64,000 bases of DNA from Lysobacter_K sp038248955 (GTDB lineage Bacteria; Pseudomonadota; Gammaproteobacteria; Xanthomonadales; Xanthomonadaceae): positions 12,662-76,661 of the forward strand of contig JBBRWW010000001.1 of assembly GCA_038248955.1 (NCBI GenBank), written 5' to 3'. Shown here piece after piece: positions 1-8,999 of the stretch (positions are counted from its first letter, which is position 1; each line of letters starts with the position of its first letter). The notes under the pieces are model-generated. The model did no database searches and was not told the origin of the DNA. It worked only from the letters and a program-made list of their open reading frames with translations. The position numbers and the translations under genes are program-made.

Positions 1-1134
1 CTCGATCGCCAGTTGGGCGATGCGCTCGCCCAGTTCGGTGTGCTGGTTGAGCCACAGCGAGAACGCATCGTGCGCGGCGCCCTCGACGAAGCCTGCGGCC
101 TGGCGCGAGCTCAGGCGCTCCTTCGTCTGGCCGCTGAACTGCGGGTCGGTCAGCTTGATGCTGAGCACGAACGCGACCCGGTCCCAGACGTCCTCCGGCG
201 CCAGCTTGACGCCGCGCGGCAGCAGGTTGCGGAAGTCGCAGAATTCCCGCAGCGCGTCGGTGAAGCCGGTGCGCAGGCCGTTGACGTGGGTGCCGTGGGC
301 CGCGGTCGGAATGAGATTCACGTAGCTTTCCTGGATCAGCTCCCCGTCCGGCGCCCACGCCACCGCCCAGTCGGCGGTCTCGGTGTTGAGTTCGCGCTTG
401 CCGACGAACAGCTCCGGCGGCAGCAGCTCGCGGCCCTGCGGGTAGCCGGCCTGCAGCTCGCCGCGCAGGTAGTCGCGCAGCCCGTCCTCATAGAACCATT
501 CCAGCTTCTCACCGCTGGCGACGTCATGCAGGCGAACGGTCAGGCCGGGGCACAGCACCGCCTTGGCGCGCAGCAGGTGCTTGAGCGCGCGCAGGTTGAA
601 CTTGGGCGTATCGAAGTATTTCGGGTCTGGCCAGAAGCGCAGCCGGGTACCGGTGTTCTTCTTGCCGACGGTGCCGACGATGTCGAGCTCGGAGGCGCGG
701 TCGCCGTCGCGGAACGCCATCCGGTACTCGTTGCCGTCGCGCTTGATGAACAGCTCCACCTGGGTGGACAGCGCATTGACCACGCTGACGCCAACCCCGT
801 GCAGGCCGCCGGAGAAGGTGTAGTTCTTGTTGCTGAACTTGCCGCCCGCGTGCAGGCGCGTGAGGATCAGCTCGACGCCGGGGATCTTCTCCTCCGGGTG
901 GATGTCGACCGGCATGCCGCGGCCGTCGTCACTGACCTCGCAGCTGCCGTCGGCATGCATGGTGACGTCGATGGTGCGGGCGTGGCCGGCGAGTGCCTCG
1001 TCGACCGCGTTGTCGACGACTTCCTGGGCCAAGTGGTTCGGCCGAGTGGTGTCGGTGTACATGCCCGGGCGGCGCTTGACCGGATCCAGGCCGGAAAGGA
1101 CTTCGATGTCTTCGGCGTTGTAGCGACTGCTCAT
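1..1134 (-). CDS. parE: DNA topoisomerase IV subunit B, 5' part (C-terminus beyond window)
   Basis: ATPase subunit of topoisomerase IV, which with ParC decatenates daughter chromosomes using ATP. The 378 codons in the window begin MSSRYNAEDIEVLSGLDPVK and carry the GHKL ATPase signatures: DNAVDEALAG (ATP/Mg site), DDGRGMPVDIHPEE, and the glycine-rich lid GGLHGVGVSVVNALS near residues 100-120. The transducer domain follows, with QTKERLSS near residue 345. These motifs read as ParE rather than GyrB (RPGMYTDTTRPNHL is the ParE form). The ATG at 1134 gives the usual ParE N-terminus. The TOPRIM and C-terminal parts lie left of base 1, so the gene is cut only by the window edge. It is transcribed away from the secreted-protein gene at 1347. 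Confidence 0.97.
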   Translation of the reverse strand, partial: MSSRYNAEDIEVLSGLDPVKRRPGMYTDTTRPNHLAQEVVDNAVDEALAGHARTIDVTMHADGSCEVSDDGRGMPVDIHPEEKIPGVELILTRLHAGGKFSNKNYTFSGGLHGVGVSVVNALSTQVELFIKRDGNEYRMAFRDGDRASELDIVGTVGKKNTGTRLRFWPDPKYFDTPKFNLRALKHLLRAKAVLCPGLTVRLHDVASGEKLEWFYEDGLRDYLRGELQAGYPQGRELLPPELFVGKRELNTETADWAVAWAPDGELIQESYVNLIPTAAHGTHVNGLRTGFTDALREFCDFRNLLPRGVKLAPEDVWDRVAFVLSIKLTDPQFSGQTKERLSSRQAAGFVEGAAHDAFSLWLNQHTELGERIAQLAIE

Positions 1135-1346
1135 CAATGGGGAGGGGCCGGGAGCGAAGCGGCGAGGATGGCAACGGCAGGCAGGGTGGTCAAGCCGTCG
1201 CGCCGCGCGCCCCTGTGGACTGACAGGTTAAATGCCCGTTATTCAGCTACGAGCACGGCAGCCGGGGCTAGGGTTCGGCCCGTCGTTGAGGGGAGCGGCC
1301 ATTGCGATTCATTTCTCGATCCCCGAATTTCCCAGGAGACACCTTC

Positions 1347-1739
1347 ATGACCATTCGCAGGCTGTTGTTACCCGCCCTGATCGCGGCTGCCTTCACCGCC
1401 CCGGCCGCCTTCGCCCAGGTGGATGTGGGCGCCCAAGGCGCCACCACTCTGGGTGCGCAGGCCGGCCCGGTGGGCACCCATGCCCAGGTCGGCATCGACG
1501 CCTCGGCGCAGTCCGGGGTCGTGCGTGACACGGTGGAGTCGGCCAAGGCCACCGGCGAGCAGGTGGGCGGCCAGGTCAAGGGCGTGGCGCGCGCCGGTGC
1601 CAAGGCCGCCGAAAATGCCAGTAACACGGCGGCCGACGCGGCATCGGGCAACGCCAACGCCGACGCCGACGCCAAGGCCAAAGTCGCGGGCAAGGCCCAC
1701 GTCAATGATGCCGAGCCCGAAGAGGATGACGGCGACTAA
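1347..1739 (+). CDS. Secreted Ala/Gly-rich protein of unknown function
   Basis: A 130-residue protein with a clear Sec signal peptide: MTIRRLLLPALIAAAF core and a likely cleavage after AAFA, before QVDVGAQ. The mature part is low in complexity and rich in Ala, Gly and acidic residues (NANADADAKAKV near the end) and finishes EPEEDDGD. It has no catalytic motif I recognise. The ATG at 1347 is chosen over an in-frame ATG at 1302 because AGGAGA (1334-1339) lies 7 bases ahead and the signal peptide starts there. A perfect 10-bp hairpin follows 21 bases after the stop. It is a single-gene unit, probably periplasmic. The composition recalls repetitive envelope or stress proteins, but no function can be assigned. 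Confidence 0.8.
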   Translation: MTIRRLLLPALIAAAFTAPAAFAQVDVGAQGATTLGAQAGPVGTHAQVGIDASAQSGVVRDTVESAKATGEQVGGQVKGVARAGAKAAENASNTAADAASGNANADADAKAKVAGKAHVNDAEPEEDDGD

Positions 1740-1760
1740 TCAGGCTGCCTTGCAGGTCGC

Positions 1761-1786
1761 AACGCCCCGGTCAGCGCCGGGGCGTT
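1761..1786 (+). terminator. Hairpin after the secreted-protein gene
   Basis: AACGCCCCGG and CCGGGGCGTT form a perfect 10-bp stem with the 6-base loop TCAGCG. It is followed only by GTCATTTG, so the U-tract is weak. It probably ends transcription of the gene at 1347. Confidence 0.6.
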
Positions 1787-1949
1787 GTCATTTGCGGGGC
1801 CGCGTATGGCTTGCGGCGCTCGCTAATTCGATCCCGGGTGGGCGTTTGGAGGCCGTCGCGCGACCCGGTCCACCCCCCCGCGAGCGCCGAAGCGGTCGCG
1901 GCCATCCCTTCCAGCCGCTAAACTACGGCTTTCCAGCGGCGGCAAATTC

Positions 1950-3614
1950 ATGACTCCCCTGATTTTCGTCACTGGCGGCGTGGTGTCCTCGCTCGGCAAG
2001 GGCATTGCCGCGGCCTCGCTGGCGGCCATCCTCGAAGCCCGTGGCCTGCGCGTGACGATGATGAAGCTCGACCCCTACATCAACGTCGATCCGGGCACGA
2101 TGAGCCCGTTCCAGCACGGCGAGGTCTACGTCACCGACGATGGCGCCGAGACCGACCTGGACCTGGGCCACTACGAGCGCTACGTGCGCACGCGCCTGAG
2201 CCGCAAGAACTCGGTGACCACTGGGCGCATCTACGAGAACGTGATCCGCAAGGAGCGCCGCGGCGATTACCTTGGCGGCACGGTGCAGGTGATCCCGCAC
2301 ATCACCGACGAGATCAAGCGCTGCATCGTCGACGCCACGGCGGGCTTCGATGTCGGACTGGTGGAGATCGGTGGCACCGTCGGCGACATCGAGTCGCTGC
2401 CGTTCCTCGAGGCGATCCGCCAGATCCGCAGCGAACGCGGGCCGGAAGGCGCGTTGTTCATGCACCTCACGCTGGTGCCGTACATCGCCGCCGCCGGCGA
2501 GCTGAAGACCAAGCCGACCCAGCATTCGGTAAAGGAACTGCGCTCGATCGGCATCCAGCCCGACATCCTGCTGTGTCGTAGCGAGCAGCCATTGCCGGAC
2601 AGCGATCGCCGCAAGATCGCGCTGTTCACCAACGTCTCCGAGCGCGCGGTGATCTCCGCCATCGACCTCGACAACATCTACAAATTGCCGACGTTCTTCC
2701 ATGAGCAGGGCCTCGACGAGATCGTCCTGGACCGCCTGCACCTCAAGGCCGGTCCGGCCGACCTGTCGGAATGGAACGCGGTGGTCGACGCCTGCGAACA
2801 CCCGGTCGACGAGGTCACGATCGGCATCGTCGGCAAGTACATCGACCACCAGGACGCCTACAAGTCGCTGGCCGAGGCGCTCAAGCATGGCGGCCTGCGC
2901 CAGCGCACCAAGGTCAACCTGAAGTGGCTCGAATCCAGTCAGGTCGAGGACCAGGGCATCGGCGCGCTGGCCGGCATCGACGGACTGCTGGTGCCGGGCG
3001 GCTTCGGCGATCGCGGCTTCGAGGGCAAGGTGCTCACTGCCCAATACGCGCGCGAATCCGGCGTGCCGTATTTCGGCATCTGCTACGGCATGCAGGCGGC
3101 CGTGGTGGATTACGCCCGCCACGTCGCCGGCCTCGAGGGCGCCAACAGTACCGAGAACGACAAGGCCACGCCCTACCCGGTGATCGGCCTGATCACCGAA
3201 TGGCGCACCGCGTCGGGCGAAGTGGAGCGCCGCAACGAGGCCAGCGACCTCGGCGGCACCATGCGCCTGGGCCTGCAGGACCAGCGCCTCAAACCAGGTA
3301 CGCTGGCGCGCGAGGTGTACGGCAAGGACGTGGTCGGCGAGCGCCACCGCCACCGCTACGAGTTCAACAACCGCTACCGCACCCAGCTCGAGGATGCCGG
3401 CCTGGTGATCAGCGCCAAGTCGATGGATGACCTGCTGGTGGAGATGGTCGAACTGCCGCGGTCGCAGCACCCGTGGTTCCTGGCCTGCCAAGCGCACCCG
3501 GAGTTCCTGTCGACCCCGCGCGACGGGCACCCGCTGTTCATCGGCTTCGTGCGCGCGGCGCGCGAGCACAAGGCCCAGGCCGGTGGCCGGCTGTTGAAGG
3601 AAGTCACCGCATGA
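1950..3614 (+). CDS. pyrG: CTP synthase (glutamine-hydrolysing)
   Basis: Makes CTP from UTP, ATP and glutamine, the last step of pyrimidine nucleotide synthesis. At 554 residues it is full length. The N-terminal synthetase domain starts MTPLIFVTGGVVSSLGKG, the typical P-loop, followed by DPYINVDPGTMSP and GEVYVTDDGAETDLDLGHYER. The C-terminal class I glutamine amidotransferase domain has the nucleophile Cys in FGICYGMQ (about residue 377) and the His-Glu pair near ACQAHPEFLS. A -10-like TAAACT at 1919-1924 lies 25 bases ahead of the start. kdsA and eno follow on the same strand, an arrangement common in gammaproteobacteria. Confidence 0.98.
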   Translation: MTPLIFVTGGVVSSLGKGIAAASLAAILEARGLRVTMMKLDPYINVDPGTMSPFQHGEVYVTDDGAETDLDLGHYERYVRTRLSRKNSVTTGRIYENVIRKERRGDYLGGTVQVIPHITDEIKRCIVDATAGFDVGLVEIGGTVGDIESLPFLEAIRQIRSERGPEGALFMHLTLVPYIAAAGELKTKPTQHSVKELRSIGIQPDILLCRSEQPLPDSDRRKIALFTNVSERAVISAIDLDNIYKLPTFFHEQGLDEIVLDRLHLKAGPADLSEWNAVVDACEHPVDEVTIGIVGKYIDHQDAYKSLAEALKHGGLRQRTKVNLKWLESSQVEDQGIGALAGIDGLLVPGGFGDRGFEGKVLTAQYARESGVPYFGICYGMQAAVVDYARHVAGLEGANSTENDKATPYPVIGLITEWRTASGEVERRNEASDLGGTMRLGLQDQRLKPGTLAREVYGKDVVGERHRHRYEFNNRYRTQLEDAGLVISAKSMDDLLVEMVELPRSQHPWFLACQAHPEFLSTPRDGHPLFIGFVRAAREHKAQAGGRLLKEVTA

Positions 3615-3747
3615 CCGGCCTACGTGGCAGCGGCGCAGGCTGGTACAGGCCATGGGTTCGAGCCGCTCTTGCCGACCTTGCTGCGCGCCCCTGCTCTGGC
3701 CCGGCTCGCCTTGACGAGGCGTGCCGCGCTGCTGCCGGGATCGCCCG

Positions 3748-4581
3748 ATGAACCTCTGCGGATTCGAGGTCGGCCTCGACCGGCCGTTCTTCCTGATCGC
3801 CGGCCCGTGCGTGATCGAGTCGATGCAGTTGCAGCTCGACACCGCCGGCGCGCTCAAGGAAATCACCGGTTCGCTCGGCATTCCCTTCATTTTCAAGTCG
3901 AGTTTCGACAAGGCCAATCGCACCTCCGGCACCAGCTTCCGCGGCCCGGGCGTGGCCGAGGGCCTGAAGGTGCTCAGCGAGGTGAAGCGCCAGCTCGGCG
4001 TGCCGGTGCTGACCGACGTGCACGAGTACACGCCGCTGGACGAGGTCACCGCGGTCGTCGACGTGCTGCAGACACCGGCGTTCCTGTGCCGGCAGACCGA
4101 CTTCATCCAGAAGGTCGCCAGCGCCGGCAAGCCGGTCAACATCAAGAAGGGCCAGTTCCTGTCGCCGTGGGAGATGAAGCACGTCACCGCCAAGGCGCTG
4201 GCCACCGGCAACACCGCGATCATGGCCTGCGAACGCGGCGCCAGCTTCGGCTACAACAACCTGGTCAGCGACATGCGCTCGCTCAGCGTGATGCGCGACA
4301 CCGGCTGCCCGGTGGTGTTCGACGCGACCCATTCGGTGCAGCTGCCCGGCGGCATGGACGGCAAGTCCGGCGGCCAGCGCGAGTTCGTGCCGGTGCTGTC
4401 GCGCGCGGCGATGGCGGTCGGCATCGCCGGCATCTTCATGGAAACCCATCCCGATCCCGACAAGGCCTTGTCCGATGGCCCGAACGCCTGGCCGCTGGGC
4501 AGGATGCGTGCGCTACTGGAAACGCTGATGGCGCTGGACGAAGTGACCAAGCGCAACGGCTTCCTGGAATCGGGCATGTAA
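3748..4581 (+). CDS. kdsA: 3-deoxy-D-manno-octulosonate 8-phosphate synthase
   Basis: Condenses phosphoenolpyruvate with arabinose 5-phosphate to give KDO-8-phosphate for lipopolysaccharide inner core. The 277 residues match the Xanthomonas-type enzyme almost throughout: IAGPCVIES, FKSSFDKANRTS, FRGPG, TDVHEY, RQTDFI, NIKKGQF, CERGASFGYNNLV, FDATHSVQ and ETHPDP are all present. The ATG at 3748 gives MNLCGFEVGLD, the family N-terminus; an in-frame ATG at 3721 would add nine atypical residues. It lies 133 bases after pyrG. Its stop codon sits inside a short tandem duplication (4576-4601). Confidence 0.97.
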   Translation: MNLCGFEVGLDRPFFLIAGPCVIESMQLQLDTAGALKEITGSLGIPFIFKSSFDKANRTSGTSFRGPGVAEGLKVLSEVKRQLGVPVLTDVHEYTPLDEVTAVVDVLQTPAFLCRQTDFIQKVASAGKPVNIKKGQFLSPWEMKHVTAKALATGNTAIMACERGASFGYNNLVSDMRSLSVMRDTGCPVVFDATHSVQLPGGMDGKSGGQREFVPVLSRAAMAVGIAGIFMETHPDPDKALSDGPNAWPLGRMRALLETLMALDEVTKRNGFLESGM

Positions 4582-4601
4582 CCCGCGTTTATGTAACCCG
4601 C
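4576..4601. repeat. Tandem 15-base-period duplication over the kdsA stop codon
   Basis: ATGTAACCCGC occurs at 4576-4586 and again at 4591-4601, a period of 15 bases. The last codons of kdsA (Met, stop) are inside the first copy, so the duplication leaves a second ATG-TAA just behind the real one. It looks like a small slippage event with no effect on the protein. Confidence 0.8.
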
Positions 4602-4683
4602 CTGTGCCCGCGCGAAAAACCCCTGAACCTGCAACGCCTGCTGTAGCCCGCAACATCCTCCTGAAACGGAACGTCAGACCACG

Positions 4684-5970
4684 ATGACCACGATCGCCAA
4701 GATCCACGCCCGCGAAATCCTCGACTCCCGCGGCAATCCCACGCTTGAAGCGGAGGTCACGCTTGCCGACGGCAGCTTTGGCCGCGCGATGGTGCCGTCT
4801 GGCGCGTCGACCGGCAGCAAGGAGGCGGTCGAACTGCGCGACGGTGACAAGACCCGCTATCTGGGCAAGGGCGTGCGCAAGGCGGTCGAAAACGTCAACA
4901 CCACGATCGCCGCGACGCTGACCGGACTCGACGGTGCCGACCAGGAGGGCCTTGACCGCCGCCTGATCGATCTCGATGGCACCGAGAACAAGGGCCGCCT
5001 CGGCGCCAATGCGCTGCTCGGGGTGTCGCTGGCCAACGCGCACGCGATGGCCGCCTCGAAGAAGATGCCGCTGTGGCAGCACCTGGCCAATGGCCGGCCG
5101 GTGTCGCTGCCGGTGCCGATGATGAACATCATCAATGGCGGCGCGCATGCCGACAACAACGTCGACATGCAGGAATTCATGGTGCTGCCGGTCGGATTCG
5201 ACACGTTCGCCGAGTCACTGCGCGCGGGCGTGGAAGTCTTCCATGCGCTCAAGAGCGTGCTCAAGGGCCGCGGCCTGAGTACCGCGGTCGGCGACGAGGG
5301 TGGCTTCGCCCCGGACCTGCGCAGCAACGAGGAAGCGCTCGAGACGATCCTCGAGGCGATCGGCAAGGCGGGCTACAAGGCCGGCGAGGACATCCTGCTG
5401 GGCCTGGACGTCGCGGCCAGCGAGTTCCATGACAACGGCAAGTACAACCTCACCGGCGAAGGCAAGCGCCTGACCAGCGAGCAGTTCGTCGATTTCCTCG
5501 CCAGCTGGGCCGCGCAGTACCCGATCATCACGATCGAGGACGGCATGGATGAGGGCGACTGGTCTGGCTGGAAGCTGCTCACCGAACGGCTCGGCAACAA
5601 GCTGCAGCTGGTCGGCGACGACATCTTCGTCACCAACCCGCGCATCTTCCAGCAGGGCATCGACCAGCAGATCGCCAACGCGATCCTGATCAAGGTCAAC
5701 CAGATCGGCACCCTGACCGAAACGCTGCAGGCCATCGCCATGGCCGATGCTGCCGGCTATGCCGCGATCATTTCGCACCGCTCCGGCGAAACCGAGGACA
5801 CCACGATCGCCGACCTCGCGGTGGCGACCACGGCGACCCAGATCAAGACCGGCTCGCTGTGCCGCAGCGACCGCGTCGCCAAGTACAACCAGCTGCTGCG
5901 CATCGAAGAGCAACTCGGCGCCGGAGCCCGCTATGCCGGTCGCGATGCGTTCGTGTCGCTGAAGCGCTGA
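4684..5970 (+). CDS. eno: Enolase (phosphopyruvate hydratase)
   Basis: Interconverts 2-phosphoglycerate and phosphoenolpyruvate in glycolysis; in many gammaproteobacteria it is also a degradosome component. The 428 residues are full length. Diagnostic segments are EILDSRGNPTLEAEV, SGASTGSKEA, MNIINGGAHADN, GDEGGFAPDL, the metal ligands in LGLDVAASEF, TIEDGMDEGDW and GDDIFVTNP, the catalytic lysine in ILIKVNQIGTLTET, and ISHRSGETEDTTIADLAV near the C-terminus. A purine-rich ACGGAACG precedes the ATG. ftsB follows 14 bases after the stop, so read-through is likely. Confidence 0.98.
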   Translation: MTTIAKIHAREILDSRGNPTLEAEVTLADGSFGRAMVPSGASTGSKEAVELRDGDKTRYLGKGVRKAVENVNTTIAATLTGLDGADQEGLDRRLIDLDGTENKGRLGANALLGVSLANAHAMAASKKMPLWQHLANGRPVSLPVPMMNIINGGAHADNNVDMQEFMVLPVGFDTFAESLRAGVEVFHALKSVLKGRGLSTAVGDEGGFAPDLRSNEEALETILEAIGKAGYKAGEDILLGLDVAASEFHDNGKYNLTGEGKRLTSEQFVDFLASWAAQYPIITIEDGMDEGDWSGWKLLTERLGNKLQLVGDDIFVTNPRIFQQGIDQQIANAILIKVNQIGTLTETLQAIAMADAAGYAAIISHRSGETEDTTIADLAVATTATQIKTGSLCRSDRVAKYNQLLRIEEQLGAGARYAGRDAFVSLKR

Positions 5971-5984
5971 CGGGCACCGGCCGA

Positions 5985-6320
5985 ATGCGCGCGATGGGAC
6001 TGCTGTTGGCGGCGCTGGTCGCGGTGCTGGCGCTGCTGCAGTTCCGGCTGTGGATGGGGCAGGGCGGCTATCGCTCCGTCGCCGCCCTGCAGGCGCAGGT
6101 GCAGCAGCAGACCCGCGAAAACGCCGGGCTTGAACAGCGCAACGCGGCATTGGCGGCCGAGGTCGAGGACCTGAAATCCGGAGAGGCGGCGGTCGAGGAG
6201 CGCGCGCGTAGCGAACTGGGCATGATCAAGCCCGGCGAAACGTTCTACCGCGTGGTTGGGACCGGTGACGCACCCGTGGCCAACCCCGGCCCCGCCGCAG
6301 GCGCCGGCACATCGCCGTGA
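5985..6320 (+). CDS. ftsB: Cell division protein FtsB
   Basis: Small bitopic divisome protein that forms the FtsQ-FtsB-FtsL complex activating septal peptidoglycan synthesis. The 111 residues show one N-terminal membrane helix (about residues 4-22) followed directly by a coiled coil (about 30-70, with QQQTRENAGLEQRN). Then comes the conserved ARSELGMIKPGETFYRV motif typical of FtsB. The tail is short and Pro/Ala-rich. A second ATG at 5994 (MGLLLAAL) could be the true start. It sits between eno and ispD as in E. coli, and its TGA overlaps the GTG of ispD by four bases (GTGA), indicating translational coupling. Confidence 0.93.
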   Translation: MRAMGLLLAALVAVLALLQFRLWMGQGGYRSVAALQAQVQQQTRENAGLEQRNAALAAEVEDLKSGEAAVEERARSELGMIKPGETFYRVVGTGDAPVANPGPAAGAGTSP

Positions 6321-7042
6321 CCACCGTGATTTCGGCGTCGCCGGAGCTGGGCGCGGCGGACATCTGGGCGGTGCTGCCGGCCGCTGGCCGTGGCACCCGC
6401 TTTGGTGGCGACACGCCAAAGCAATACCTCCTAGCCGGCGGCCAGCTGCTGATCGCCCATGCGCTGGACGCGCTGCTCGCGCACCCGCGCATCGCCGGCG
6501 CGGTGGTCGCGCTGGCCGCCGATGACGCGCGCTGGCCGGGCTGGACCAGCCGTCACGGCAAGCCGGTGGTGCGCTGCGATGGCGGCGCCGAGCGCGCGGA
6601 CTCGGTGCTGGCGGCGCTACGCATGGTGCCGGCCGATCCGGGCCACGATCCGCTGGTGCTGGTGCACGACGCCGCACGCCCGAATCTGCACCGCGACGAC
6701 CTCGATCGCCTGATCGCCGCCGCCGAGGCCAGCGCCGGTGGAGCGATCCTCGCCGCGCCGGTACGCGACACCCTCAAGCGCGCCGACGCGGAGACGCGCG
6801 TCATTGCGACGGAACCACGCGCGGGCCTGTGGCGCGCGCTCACGCCGCAGGCCTTCCGTCGCGCCGTGCTGATCGCCGCACTGGAACGCGCGCACGCCGA
6901 CGGCGTCCGTGTCACCGACGAATCGATGGCCATCGAGCGCACTGGCGCGCACCCGCGCCTGGTCGAAGGTCGCGAAGACAACCTGAAAGTCACCACTCCT
7001 GCCGACCTCGCCCTGGTCGACCACCTGCTGAGCATTCGATGA
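6317..7042 (+). CDS. ispD: 2-C-methyl-D-erythritol 4-phosphate cytidylyltransferase
   Basis: Third step of the MEP isoprenoid pathway: CTP + MEP to CDP-methylerythritol. It has 241 residues. The nucleotidyltransferase signature is LPAAGRGTRFG with Lys in GDTPKQYL (about residues 20-40). VLVHDAARPN, AAPVRDTLKR, TPQAF and the C-terminal GREDNLKVTTPADLAL follow. It starts with GTG in a GTGA overlap with ftsB and ends in an ATGA overlap with ispF. IspD and IspF are separate proteins here, not fused as in some proteobacteria. Confidence 0.97.
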   Translation: MTTVISASPELGAADIWAVLPAAGRGTRFGGDTPKQYLLAGGQLLIAHALDALLAHPRIAGAVVALAADDARWPGWTSRHGKPVVRCDGGAERADSVLAALRMVPADPGHDPLVLVHDAARPNLHRDDLDRLIAAAEASAGGAILAAPVRDTLKRADAETRVIATEPRAGLWRALTPQAFRRAVLIAALERAHADGVRVTDESMAIERTGAHPRLVEGREDNLKVTTPADLALVDHLLSIR

Positions 7043-7554
7043 ACCGAACCCCGACCGCACCTCCTCCGGCGTTGCCGCGCATCCGCATCGGACAGGGCTA
7101 TGACGTGCACGCGTTCGGCGAGGGCGACCATGTGATGCTCGGTGGCGTGTGCGTGCCGCACGACCGGGGTGTGCTGGCGCATTCCGATGGCGACGTCGTG
7201 ATCCATGCCCTGTGCGACGCCATGCTCGGAGCGCTGGCGCTGGGCGATATCGGCCGGCATTTCCCGCCTTCGGACCTGCAGTGGCAGGGCGCCGACAGCC
7301 GCACATTCCTGCGCCACTGCCATGGCTTGCTCGCAACGCGCGGCTGGCGGGTGGGCAATGTCGACATCACGGTCGTCTGTGAACTCCCCAAGGTTGGTCC
7401 ACATGCGCTGGCGATGCGCGAACTGCTCGCAGCCGAGCTCGCGGTGCCGCTGGACGCGGTCAGCATCAAGGCGACCACCACCGAGAAGCTCGGGCTTACC
7501 GGGCGTGGCGAAGGCATCGCCGCGACCGCCGTATGCCTGCTGGTCGCCGCATGA
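7039..7554 (+). CDS. ispF: 2-C-methyl-D-erythritol 2,4-cyclodiphosphate synthase
   Basis: Cyclises CDP-methylerythritol 2-phosphate with loss of CMP in the MEP pathway. It has 171 residues. Metal ligands are in GQGYDVHAF and HSDGDVVIHALCDA. GALALGDIGRHFPPSD and the C-terminal SIKATTTEKLGLTGRGEGIA are family signatures. The ATG overlaps the ispD stop (ATGA). About a dozen proline-rich N-terminal residues precede the fold core. Its stop overlaps the truD start in the same way, so ftsB-ispD-ispF-truD forms one coupled chain. Confidence 0.97.
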   Translation: MNRTPTAPPPALPRIRIGQGYDVHAFGEGDHVMLGGVCVPHDRGVLAHSDGDVVIHALCDAMLGALALGDIGRHFPPSDLQWQGADSRTFLRHCHGLLATRGWRVGNVDITVVCELPKVGPHALAMRELLAAELAVPLDAVSIKATTTEKLGLTGRGEGIAATAVCLLVAA

Positions 7555-8615
7555 GCACGCCCGACGGCGGCGGCCTGCCGCGCGCGGCGGGCGCGGCGGT
7601 GCTGGCGGCGCGGATCCGCACCACTGCCGAGGACTTCTTCGTCGAGGAGATGCCCGGCTTCGAGCCCAGTGGCAGCGGCGAGCACCTGCTTCTGACGGTC
7701 GAGAAGCGCGGCATGAACACCGCGTTCGCCGCCAGGCGCATCGCCCAATGGGCCGGTGTCGGCGAGGTGGCGATCGGCTACGCCGGCATGAAGGACCGCC
7801 ACGCCGTGACCCGCCAGCGCTTCAGCGTGCACCTGCCCAAGCGCGTGGCGCCTGACCTCGATGGGCTCCAGGACGGTGACCTGACGGTGATCGACCACCA
7901 GTGGCACGCGCGCAAGCTGCCGCGCGGCGCGCTTGCCGGCAACCGCTTCGTGCTGGCGCTGCGCGAGGTGCGCGGCGATCGCGATGCCATCGAGTCGCGC
8001 CTGCAGGCGATCGCCGCGCATGGCGTGCCCAACTATTTCGGCGAGCAGCGCTTCGGCCGCGAGGGCGACAACGTCGCCAATGCGCTGGCCATGTTCGCCG
8101 GCCGCCGGATGCGCCGTGAACAGCGCAGCGTGCTGCTGTCGGCGGCGCGCTCGGAGTTGTTCAACCGGGTACTCGCCGCGCGTGTCGACGCGGGCACCTG
8201 GAACCAGCCACTGGTCGGCGAGGTATGGATGCTCGACGGCAGCCGCAGCGTGTTCGGCCCCGAACCATTCGATGCCACCCTGGCCGATCGCCTGGCGGCG
8301 TTCGACATCCACCCCAGTGGACCGCTGTGGGGACGCGGCGAGCTGCGCAGCCGCGAGCAGGCCGCCGATGTCGAACGGGCGGCGCTGGCGGGCGACGAAG
8401 CCGAGGCATTGCGGCTCGGGCTGGAAAGCGCCGGGCTCAACCAGGAGCGCCGTGGCCTGCGCTTGCGGCCGACGGATCTGGCGTGGCGCTGGCTGGGGGA
8501 CGATGCCCTGGAACTGGCTTTTTCGTTGCCGCCAGGGGCCTATGCCACGGTCGTATTGTCGGAACTGGGCGAAATCCGCTCCACCGGCGCGGCGATGGGT
8601 CTGGCGCCTGAGTAG
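7551..8615 (+). CDS. truD: tRNA pseudouridine(13) synthase
   Basis: Isomerises U13 of tRNA-Glu to pseudouridine. It has 354 residues. The TruD-specific segments are TAEDFFVEEMPGFEPSGSGE, the catalytic Asp in GYAGMKDRHAVTRQ (about residue 84), LPRGALAGNRF, and GVPNYFGEQRFGREGDN. The TRUD insertion domain and a C-terminal LSLPPGAYAT-type strand (here FSLPPGAYAT) follow. The ATG overlaps the ispF stop. In many gammaproteobacteria truD sits between ispF and surE, as here, but the Smr gene and a small lipoprotein gene intervene. Confidence 0.96.
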   Translation: MSTPDGGGLPRAAGAAVLAARIRTTAEDFFVEEMPGFEPSGSGEHLLLTVEKRGMNTAFAARRIAQWAGVGEVAIGYAGMKDRHAVTRQRFSVHLPKRVAPDLDGLQDGDLTVIDHQWHARKLPRGALAGNRFVLALREVRGDRDAIESRLQAIAAHGVPNYFGEQRFGREGDNVANALAMFAGRRMRREQRSVLLSAARSELFNRVLAARVDAGTWNQPLVGEVWMLDGSRSVFGPEPFDATLADRLAAFDIHPSGPLWGRGELRSREQAADVERAALAGDEAEALRLGLESAGLNQERRGLRLRPTDLAWRWLGDDALELAFSLPPGAYATVVLSELGEIRSTGAAMGLAPE

Positions 8616-8746
8616 ACCGCTGGTCGGAAAGCGGACGGCGGCACTGGAAGCACCAATTCGCCGGCGTATAAGCGCAGGTGATGCCCGGCATCGGCCCGGA
8701 CGTCGGCGTTCCCACCTCATGGGGGCGCATTCCGGAGGGCGTCGTC

Positions 8747-8980
8747 ATGAACACATCCATCAGTACCGCGATCCTGTCGTTGGCGGTGGCGGGCTTGGCA
8801 GGTTGTGCAGGGATGCAGCAGAAGGCGGAGGCTGCCTACGTCGCGCCGCAGCGCGCGCCTTCAGTCATGGACAAGGACCAGGTCTACATGGCGACGGTCG
8901 AGCGGATCGCCCGCCGCCGCGGTATCGAGGTGGTGTGGGTCAACGTGCCGCGCAAGCCGCTCGCCCGACGCGAGGACTGA
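8747..8980 (+). CDS. Small predicted lipoprotein, unknown function
   Basis: A 77-residue protein with a lipoprotein signal: MNTSISTAILSLAVAGLAGC, with lipobox LAGC at residues 17-20. The mature part is about 58 residues and ends VVWVNVPRKPLARRED. The middle resembles short DUF-type lipoproteins with a conserved ERIARRRGIEV stretch. The ATG at 8747 follows GGAGGG at 8735-8740. An upstream in-frame ATG (8678) would bury the signal peptide and is rejected. A TATAAG box (about 8663) may be its promoter. No function can be assigned. Confidence 0.7.
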   Translation: MNTSISTAILSLAVAGLAGCAGMQQKAEAAYVAPQRAPSVMDKDQVYMATVERIARRRGIEVVWVNVPRKPLARRED

Positions 8981-8999
8981 CGCGAGGATCGAGGTTGAT